The position numbers and the translations under genes were made by a program. The notes beneath the pieces were generated by a model. The model did no database searches and was not told where the DNA came from. It saw only the letters and a list, made by a program, of their open reading frames with translations. Positions 31,016 to 35,143 of a stretch of DNA of 35,143 nucleotides are shown in pieces (position 1 is the first letter of the stretch; every line of letters begins with the position of its first letter). The DNA comes from Acidimicrobiales bacterium (lineage in GTDB: Bacteria; Actinomycetota; Acidimicrobiia; Acidimicrobiales; JADJXE01). Where the stretch lies: positions 1 to 35,143 of the forward strand of contig JADJXE010000004.1 in the NCBI GenBank assembly GCA_016716005.1, read 5' to 3'.

Positions 31016-31476
31016 CGAATCTGGCCGCTCACGTCACCGAGCGCGACTGGTCGGGCCTGGTGGTGAGCCTCGCCCAGCTGTGCGGCTGGCACGCCTACCA
31101 CACCCTCGACTCGCGGGGCTCCGGGTACGGCTGGCCTGATCTGGTGCTCGCCCGCCCCCCCGAGCTGCTCGTCGTCGAGCTCAAGAGCGAGAAGGGGAAG
31201 GTCACCGCCGCCCAGCAGGACTGGCTGGACCGGCTCGCCGGCTGCGGCGTCGAGGTCGCCGTGTGGCGCCCACGCGACTGGGGTGAGGTCGAGGCGCGCC
31301 TCCGCCGTGCAACCCAACCCGGACGGCACGACGGTCACATTCCCGACGTCCGGGGCTCCGAGAGGCACGCTGTGATGGCCTGGGAGACGTTCGTGGCGGC
31401 CGTGGTGCTCCTGGCCATGTCGATCGTCCCAGCGGTCGTGTGGACCCTGTGGGACCGTGTGCGGGGCGACGAGTGA
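31012..31476 (+). CDS. VRR-NUC nuclease with C-terminal membrane helix
   Basis: A 154-residue protein with GGGAGG before GTG. Residues 10-98 are a VRR-NUC domain: GYGWPDLVLARPPELLVVELKSEKGKVTAAQQDWL shows D43, E56, K58 and Q69 of the PD-(D/E)xK active site. Phage VRR-NUC proteins cut junctions or flaps. Residues 122-154 (MAWETFVAAVVLLAMSIVPAVVWTLW) are an unexpected transmembrane segment. An in-frame ATG at 31375 (residue 122) with GAGG upstream could make the membrane part as a separate 33-residue protein. The fused or overlapping state cannot be settled from sequence. Confidence 0.82.
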   Translation: MTNLAAHVTERDWSGLVVSLAQLCGWHAYHTLDSRGSGYGWPDLVLARPPELLVVELKSEKGKVTAAQQDWLDRLAGCGVEVAVWRPRDWGEVEARLRRATQPGRHDGHIPDVRGSERHAVMAWETFVAAVVLLAMSIVPAVVWTLWDRVRGDE

Positions 31477-31676
31477 GCACGCTGACCGAGTCGGAGGCGT
31501 GGGCGCAGGCGTCCGGGATCGCCCAGTCGCTGCGCACCGCTCTCGACGACCGCGGCCTCCCCCTGCCGATCGCCGTCGACCGGCCTGTCCCCGGCGTCGA
31601 CCGCGAATGGCGGGTGTTCGTCACCTGCACCCCCGCCGAAGCCGAACGGCTCGTCGAGCTGCTGAGGGGGGCGTGA
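31473..31676 (+). CDS. Hypothetical protein
   Basis: A 67-residue protein with GTG start in the VRR-NUC stop. αβ pattern: SEAWAQASGIAQSLRTALDDRGLPLPIAVDRPVPGVDREWRVFVTCTPAEAERLVELL. Compact fold likely, no family recognised. Its stop codon overlaps the next ATG by one base (TGATG). Confidence 0.58.
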   Translation: MSTLTESEAWAQASGIAQSLRTALDDRGLPLPIAVDRPVPGVDREWRVFVTCTPAEAERLVELLRGA

Positions 31677-31873
31677 TGGGCGGCTGGTGGCGGGTCGAGG
31701 CGGCCACCTGGCTGGCGATGGGGATCGCGTGGGGGTGGCTGGCCCGCAGCGTCCGCCAAGCCCACCTCGACCAGCGGCGGCCCGCACGGCGGCGCCCATC
31801 GCACCTGGAGCCGCTCACCGAAGCGACGCCGCGTCTGCGGCTCGTACCCCCCGAAGAAGGAGACGTCGCATGA
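31676..31873 (+). CDS. Small single-span membrane protein
   Basis: A 65-residue protein. Residues 8-25 (EAATWLAMGIAWGWLARS) form one Trp-rich membrane helix; the rest is basic (HLDQRRPARRRPSHLEPL) and probably cytoplasmic. It lies between the VRR-NUC region and the lipoprotein gene. Function unknown; superinfection control is possible. Confidence 0.55.
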   Translation: MGGWWRVEAATWLAMGIAWGWLARSVRQAHLDQRRPARRRPSHLEPLTEATPRLRLVPPEEGDVA

Positions 31874-32151
31874 CCAAGATCCGGGCGGTGCTCGCCGCCG
31901 CAGCCCTACTGCTGCTGTCCGCTGGTTGCACGCCACGCGAGGAGTTCCTGGAGACGACCCGGCTGCTCGGCGCGTCGCCGCAGGAGCAGGTGTGCTGGGA
32001 TCGGATCATCACCCGCGAGTCGGGCGGCGATCCGACGGTGACCGGTTCGGCCGGCGAGCGGGGCCTGGTGCAGATCCACCCGGTGCACCGGTCGTGGCTG
32101 GGCGGCTGGTGGGACCGGCTGTACAGGGGGCACGAGGCCTCGGTGAGCTGA
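31870..32151 (+). CDS. Lipoprotein with short transglycosylase (SLT)-like domain
   Basis: A 93-residue protein with AAGGAG before ATG. Signal and lipobox are clear: AVLAAAALLLLSAGCTP, lipidation at C20. Residues 41-84 read as the front half of a lytic transglycosylase or resuscitation-type lysozyme fold: CWDRIITRESGGDPTVTGSAGERGLVQIHP, with the catalytic-type Glu E50 in RESGGDP and the G-L-x-Q-I-H motif. The usual C-terminal helices are missing; the stop comes just after WWDRLYRGHEASVS. It may be truncated by a frameshift or be a minimal surface-exposed form. Confidence 0.62.
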   Translation: MTKIRAVLAAAALLLLSAGCTPREEFLETTRLLGASPQEQVCWDRIITRESGGDPTVTGSAGERGLVQIHPVHRSWLGGWWDRLYRGHEASVS

Positions 32152-32216
32152 AGGCGGCGGTAGGCGGGGCGGTCCCGTGGAGGGAGAGGCTGCCCACAGG
32201 ATGGGCTCGACGCCAC

Positions 32217-32583
32217 ATGAACGGCCTGCGAAGCGATCGTCGGCGGCGGAGCGATGGTCCGTCGTCCCGTCCTCGTCGGGCTGCGGCCCGGGCCGCTCCT
32301 GAGAAGAGCAGACCGAATGAGGCCCTGACCGTTGCCGCTGCGGCGGCCTACTGGTCGCAGGCCACCGGCTACGGCGGCGCCGTGTACGACAGCGACTTCG
32401 AGCCGGAGTGCCTGCTCGAAACCTTGCCCGCCCATGCGCCGGCTGATCGCCGACGACGCGTTGAGGGCGCTCGCCGCCCGGGACTCCGGCCCCCGCGACA
32501 CAGGGCACCGGCACTGGCTCGAGTACATGCGGCTGTTCGACCTGTGGTTTGCCGCTCTCGACGCCGAAGCGGAGCTGCGCTGA
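32217..32583 (+). pseudogene. Possible frameshifted gene before the initiator
   Basis: From ATG 32217 a frame reads NGLRSDRRRRSDG..., weakly coding, then from about 32315 it has clear coding character (EALTVAAAAAYWSQATGYGGAVYDSDFEPECLLETLP) up to about 32434. No stop follows in that frame, which becomes Arg/Pro-rich. The plausible continuation is one frame over, in the short gene starting at 32434. A one-base shift near 32430 would join both into a protein of about 120 residues ending at 32583. Either a real or sequencing frameshift, or two overlapping genes. The stretch 32152-32216 holds nothing I can identify. Confidence 0.35.
32434..32583 (+). CDS. Short protein coupled to the initiator
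   Basis: A 49-residue frame, MRRLIADDALRALAARDSGPRDTG...WLEYMRLFDLWFAALDAEAELR, with coding-type composition. Its stop overlaps the initiator start (TGATG). It may be the 3' part of a frameshifted gene (see 32217). No motif recognised. Confidence 0.45.
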   Translation: MRRLIADDALRALAARDSGPRDTGHRHWLEYMRLFDLWFAALDAEAELR

Positions 32584-33419
32584 TGGGCAGCGACAACCTC
32601 TCGGCCCTGTTCACCTGGCGGTCGGCTGTCGTCGAGTCCGACCTGGCGTCGACCACCCGCCACGTCGCGCTGACGCTGTCGCTGCACATGAGCGAGCGGG
32701 GCGACTCGTGCTGGCCGTCCGTGCGGACCTTGGCCCGCGAGACCGGCCTCGACGAGCGCACCGTACGCGGCCACCTCCACGTGCTCCTGGAGGGCGGATG
32801 GTTGGAGCGGGTGGCCCGTAACGGCGGAGAGTGGTCGGAAGGGCGCCCGGCCCTGTACCGGGCGACGCACCCAACCGCGGGTCCTGCACCCGCGGTCGAC
32901 GAGCCAGACAACCCCACGAACCGCGGGTCCTCCACCCGCGGGTCCTCCACCCGCGGGTCCTCCACCCGGTCAACCGCGGGTCCTGACGCGCCAACCGCGG
33001 GTCCTGCACCCGCGCGTACTGAGGACGACAAGAGGACGTCAGTGAGGACGTCATCTCTCGCGCAGGTTGCGACGGAGCGTCGCGATCCGACGCTCCCTGT
33101 CGGCTTCGACGCGTTCTGGTCGGCCTACCCGCTGAAGGTCGGGAAACGCACCGCGCTCCGCGCGTGGCAGAACGCGCTGAAACGCGCCGACCAGCACACC
33201 ATCCTCGCCGGCCTCGCCAGAGTCGCCCCACACTTCAAGCCCGGCTTCACCCCCCATCCGACGACCTGGCTCAACCGGGACGGCTGGGACGACCAGGTCG
33301 TCGCCCACGAGCTCGCGGGCAACCTCCAACGCCTCGAAGCGCTCCGAACGCCGCCCGGCACGACACTCCACTCCGAGGGCATGGTCTCCTACGACGCGCC
33401 GGCGGTGAAGTACCTGTGA
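32583..33419 (+). CDS. Replication initiator with winged-helix N-terminus
   Basis: A 278-residue protein. Residues 1-95 are an HTH_36-type winged helix (STTRHVALTLSLHMSERGDSCWPSVRTLARETGLDERTVRGHLHVLLEGGWLERV). Residues 98-155 are a low-complexity linker with TAGP and RGSST repeats. Residues 165-240 (FDAFWSAYPLKVGKRTALRAWQNALKRADQHTILAGL, then HFKPGFTPHPTTWLNRDGWDD) are the conserved C-terminal part of phage DnaD/replication-organiser proteins. Like lambda O, it probably binds iterons inside its own gene and recruits the helicase through the loader encoded next. ATG overlaps the preceding stop. Confidence 0.85.
   Translation: MGSDNLSALFTWRSAVVESDLASTTRHVALTLSLHMSERGDSCWPSVRTLARETGLDERTVRGHLHVLLEGGWLERVARNGGEWSEGRPALYRATHPTAGPAPAVDEPDNPTNRGSSTRGSSTRGSSTRSTAGPDAPTAGPAPARTEDDKRTSVRTSSLAQVATERRDPTLPVGFDAFWSAYPLKVGKRTALRAWQNALKRADQHTILAGLARVAPHFKPGFTPHPTTWLNRDGWDDQVVAHELAGNLQRLEALRTPPGTTLHSEGMVSYDAPAVKYL
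32875..33005 (+). repeat. Iteron cluster, candidate replication origin
   Basis: Six exact copies of CCGCGGGTCCT start at 32875, 32921, 32936, 32951, 32974 and 32995. Copies 2-4 are tandem with a 15-base period; the first copy also faces an inverted copy (CACCCGCGG). Copies 1, 5 and 6 are read as T-A-G-P, copies 2-4 as R-G-S-S, that is, in two reading frames. DNA, not protein, is therefore what is repeated. Further copies of GAGGACG follow at 33020-33052. Likely binding sites for the initiator. Confidence 0.72.
33074..33096. other. Perfect hairpin next to the iterons
   Basis: GGAGCGTCG (33074-33082) and CGACGCTCC (33088-33096) are a perfect 9-base inverted repeat with a 5-base loop, inside the initiator gene 69 bases after the last iteron. 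It may be part of the origin or a chance outcome of coding. Confidence 0.5.
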
Positions 33420-33784
33420 CGCTCAGCGACGACGACCGCCGCCTGCGGGCCATCGGCGTGCTCATGGTCGCCTGGCCGCACCTCGACTGGCCCGAAGCGA
33501 CCGTCACCCTGTGGGCCGGGTTCCTCCGAGAGTTCAGCCCGATCACCATCGAACGGGCCGCCGAGCGTGCCGTCCGCAGCGAGGAGCGGCTCCCGTCCAT
33601 CGCCAAGTTCTGCGGCATGTGCGAGAGCCTCACCCCACGCGACCCGGCCGGCCCGCCGCCACCCAGGCTGCCTGCCGGCCCGTCCTGCCCGCCCGACGTC
33701 GCCGCCCAGTGGATCGCCACCATCCGAGGCCAGCTGCGAGGAGCGTCGGGCCCGCTGGCCCGCAACCTGAGGGAGAGCCTGTGA
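33416..33784 (+). CDS. Probable helicase loader (G39P-like)
   Basis: A 122-residue protein with GTG start in the initiator stop. The helical N-terminus (DDRRLRAIGVLMVAWPHLDWPEATVTLWAGFLREFSPITIERAAERAVRSEERLPSIAKFCGM) has the pattern of phage helicase loaders of the G39P type: W-P near residue 20, W...L..F, and PSIAKF. The C-terminus is Pro-rich. Position directly behind an initiator supports the call. No replicative helicase is seen, so the host DnaB may be recruited. Confidence 0.65.
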   Translation: MTLSDDDRRLRAIGVLMVAWPHLDWPEATVTLWAGFLREFSPITIERAAERAVRSEERLPSIAKFCGMCESLTPRDPAGPPPPRLPAGPSCPPDVAAQWIATIRGQLRGASGPLARNLRESL

Positions 33785-33960
33785 CCGTCGTCGGAGCGTC
33801 GTTCGCCGTGTCCTGCCCGCGGTGCGCCGGGCCGCTCGACTGGGTCAACACCGGCCAGCCAGCAGACGCCGGCACCCGCACCACCAGCATCGTCCGCTGC
33901 CAGCCCTGCCGCATCGAATGGCAGATCACCGCCACCCTCCGACCGGTCCACCAGCCGTGA
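33781..33960 (+). CDS. Zinc-ribbon mini protein, replication region
   Basis: A 59-residue protein starting at GTG over the loader stop. Two Cys pairs, CPRC (residues 12-15) and CQPC (40-43), with strands between them, form a classic zinc ribbon (FAVSCPRCAGPLDWV...TTSIVRCQPCRIEWQI). Function unknown. Confidence 0.65.
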   Translation: MTVVGASFAVSCPRCAGPLDWVNTGQPADAGTRTTSIVRCQPCRIEWQITATLRPVHQP

Positions 33961-34433
33961 CCCAGCCCGACGACCTCACCCGCCTCGCCGGCTGGCTCGC
34001 CGACCAGCAGGCCACCGTCGCCGCCCGCATGGCCCAACTCGTCGCAACGATGCGCGCCGCCCAACCCGGCATCCGCGCCCGCAGCTACGACAGCCCGCCC
34101 ATCAGCGGCACCCGCCCACACGCCTACCCGCCCGACATGCTCGAACGCGACGAGGTCGGCCAGGACATGCGCCGCCTACGCCAGGCCCTCGTCGCCCAAC
34201 GCCGCCAGCTCGACGTCGCCCTGTTCCTCGCCAGCAAGTACCTCGACCCGCCCGCCCCGCCACGACCACAGGACCGCGGGCTGTCCAAGTGCGCCAACGC
34301 GTTCGGCTGCCCGGACGACGCCTGGGCCGAACCCGGCCGGGCCGGCAGGTGCTACGCCTGCTGGCGCCACCGACGGGCGCAAGCCGTCGACCGGCGGGCT
34401 GTGACCAACGACCAGCCGCACGCCTTGCCTTGA
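33957..34433 (+). CDS. Hypothetical helical protein with C-terminal Cys cluster
   Basis: A 158-residue protein with GTG start in the preceding stop. Helices at about 5-35 (LTRLAGWLADQQATVAARMAQLVATM) and 62-90 (EVGQDMRRLRQALVAQRRQLDVALFLASKY). The end has four Cys, CANAFGCPDDAWAEPGRAGRCYACWRHR, a probable zinc site. It is the last gene before the promoter at 34435. No family recognised. Confidence 0.62.
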   Translation: MTQPDDLTRLAGWLADQQATVAARMAQLVATMRAAQPGIRARSYDSPPISGTRPHAYPPDMLERDEVGQDMRRLRQALVAQRRQLDVALFLASKYLDPPAPPRPQDRGLSKCANAFGCPDDAWAEPGRAGRCYACWRHRRAQAVDRRAVTNDQPHALP

Positions 34434-34434
34434 C

Positions 34435-34463
34435 TTGACAAACGCGTCGTGCAAACCTCTAGG
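34435..34463 (+). promoter_or_regulatory. Candidate late promoter
   Basis: TTGACA (34435-34440) matches the sigma70 -35 consensus exactly; after 17 bases comes TCTAGG (34458-34463), a weak -10. It follows the early operon end and precedes the repeat-protein/HNH/terminase genes, the right place for a late promoter. Confidence 0.5.
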
Positions 34464-34503
34464 CACCACCCGACTGTCCCAGCCACAGCCCGGGCGGAGC
34501 ACC

Positions 34504-34558
34504 GACAGCCCACCACGATTCCGGGAGAGCCACAGGCCACCCCGGCTGGTGGGCTGTC
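34504..34558 (+). other. Long inverted repeat in the leader of the late operon
   Basis: GACAGCCCACCA (34504-34515) and TGGTGGGCTGTC (34547-34558) pair perfectly over 12 bases; CCGGG (34521-34525) and CCCGG (34541-34545) can extend the fold inside. It lies between the candidate promoter and the AGGAGG of the next gene. It could be an RNA control element, terminator-antiterminator or DNA site for packaging; no evidence chooses among them. Confidence 0.6.
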
Positions 34559-34578
34559 ACGCGCAGGAGGAGCAGCCC

Positions 34579-34914
34579 ATGCCCGTCGCACGCACACCCA
34601 ACGGCCGCCCCATCCCCAGCATCACCCTCCACCCCCGCGGCATCACTGCCACGCAGACCGGACGGGCCAACGTCGCCCGACTCCCCAACGGACGGCCGCT
34701 CCCCGTCGCACGCGCAGCCAACGGACGGCCACTTCCAGGCGGCCGCACCAGCCCCATGCCCACCGTCACCCCCGCACCCACCCGCAGAGGCGCCACCCTC
34801 GGCACCGGCAGCACAGCATGGACCCCCGGCAGCACCGCCACCCCACGCCCCCGCCCCGCCACCAACTACGGGCTCGGCACACGCCGCAGCGGACGCGGCC
34901 TGTTCAGAGCCTGA
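34579..34914 (+). CDS. Basic repeat protein (ARxxNGRPxP repeats)
   Basis: A 111-residue, Pro/Arg/Thr-rich protein with no acidic cluster. Three units of the form VARxxNGRPxP occur in the first half (VARTPNGRPIP, VARLPNGRPLP, ARAANGRPLP). The second half is Thr/Pro/Gly-rich and ends RRSGRGLFRA. A strong AGGAGG precedes ATG. It looks disordered and highly positive, so nucleic acid binding is possible. Unrecognised family. Confidence 0.6.
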   Translation: MPVARTPNGRPIPSITLHPRGITATQTGRANVARLPNGRPLPVARAANGRPLPGGRTSPMPTVTPAPTRRGATLGTGSTAWTPGSTATPRPRPATNYGLGTRRSGRGLFRA

Positions 34915-35143
34915 TGCCACGCGCACCACAAGTCTGCCCACACCCCGGCTGCCCCCACCCCACCCCCTGCCCCACCCACCCCCCGACACCCTGGAAGGGC
35001 AGCACCCGCAGGCTCACCCTCCCACCAGGCTGGGACAAACTCCGGCAGCGCATCCTCAACCGCGACCGGCACACCTGCACCCGATGCGGCCAGCCAGCCA
35101 GCCAGGTCGACCACATCAGACCGCACTCGACAGGCGGCACCGA
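34914..35143 (+). CDS. HNH endonuclease, 3' end cut by the window
   Basis: At least 76 residues, starting in the previous stop. A Cys-His-Pro-rich N-terminus is followed by LTLPPGWDKLRQRILNRDRHTCTRCGQPASQVDHIRPHSTGGT, the first half of an HNH core: C-x2-C, then the D-H motif. The N and last H, and the second C-x2-C, lie beyond the window. HNH proteins placed just before terminase often act with it in cutting DNA during packaging. Joining the window ends does not complete the motif. Confidence 0.82.
   Translation, partial: MPRAPQVCPHPGCPHPTPCPTHPPTPWKGSTRRLTLPPGWDKLRQRILNRDRHTCTRCGQPASQVDHIRPHSTGGT

Noticed and set aside
32875..33005. The repeat cluster as a CRISPR array
   Set aside because: Units are 11-15 bases, partly in direct tandem and inside a coding frame; there are no spacers of regular length.

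Overview
The window is most of the genome of a temperate, long-tailed (siphovirus-type) phage of very high GC. Nearly all genes lie on the + strand and are packed with 1-14 base overlaps, often GTGA, ATGA or TGATG. The high GC, many GTG starts, an endolysin built for accessible peptidoglycan and two lipoprotein signals all suggest a high-GC Gram-positive (actinobacterial) host. That host call is inference; no host gene is present.

Layout. 1-138: short leader with DnaA-box-like sites. 139-4842: small and large terminase, portal, MuF-like protein, scaffold. 4868-5716: major capsid protein, followed at once by a GIY-YIG homing endonuclease. 6418-8691: head completion and head-tail connector genes. 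8700-12501: tail tube, tail assembly chaperones with a G GGA AAA -1 frameshift site, tape measure. 12498-20935: distal tail protein, a large hub protein, and a series of fibre and lectin-like tail proteins. 20932-24019: a lipoprotein that I read as a compact, divergent subtilisin (S8) fold, then a three-domain endolysin, three small membrane proteins (holin candidates) and two small proteins, closed by a strong hairpin. 24122-25158 (- strand): a tiny membrane protein and a tyrosine integrase. 25159-25233: divergent control region with paired GGTCGTA sites. 25234-31873: HTH regulator, a ParB-DUF4326 fusion, an unknown conserved-looking protein, a Rad52-like annealing protein, zinc-finger proteins, a tRNA-like gene, an HNH nuclease and a VRR-NUC nuclease. 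31870-34433: a transglycosylase-like lipoprotein, a DnaD/HTH-type replication initiator with iterons inside its gene, a probable helicase loader and small zinc proteins. 34435-35143: a promoter, a structured leader, a repeat-rich basic protein and the first half of an HNH nuclease cut by the window end.

How it works together. Integrase and the HTH regulator face away from each other across a shared control region, which fits a lysis/lysogeny switch. The rightward early operon carries recombination and replication functions. The late operon probably starts near 34435 and continues through terminase in the same orientation. Joining the two window ends does not complete the HNH gene, so some sequence is probably missing between them.

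Most interesting points: the subtilisin-like lipoprotein (20932-21516); the tRNA-like gene whose 76 bases, if removed, exactly join two zinc-finger reading frames (30458-30533); and an 11-base iteron read in two different protein frames inside the initiator gene (32875-33005).
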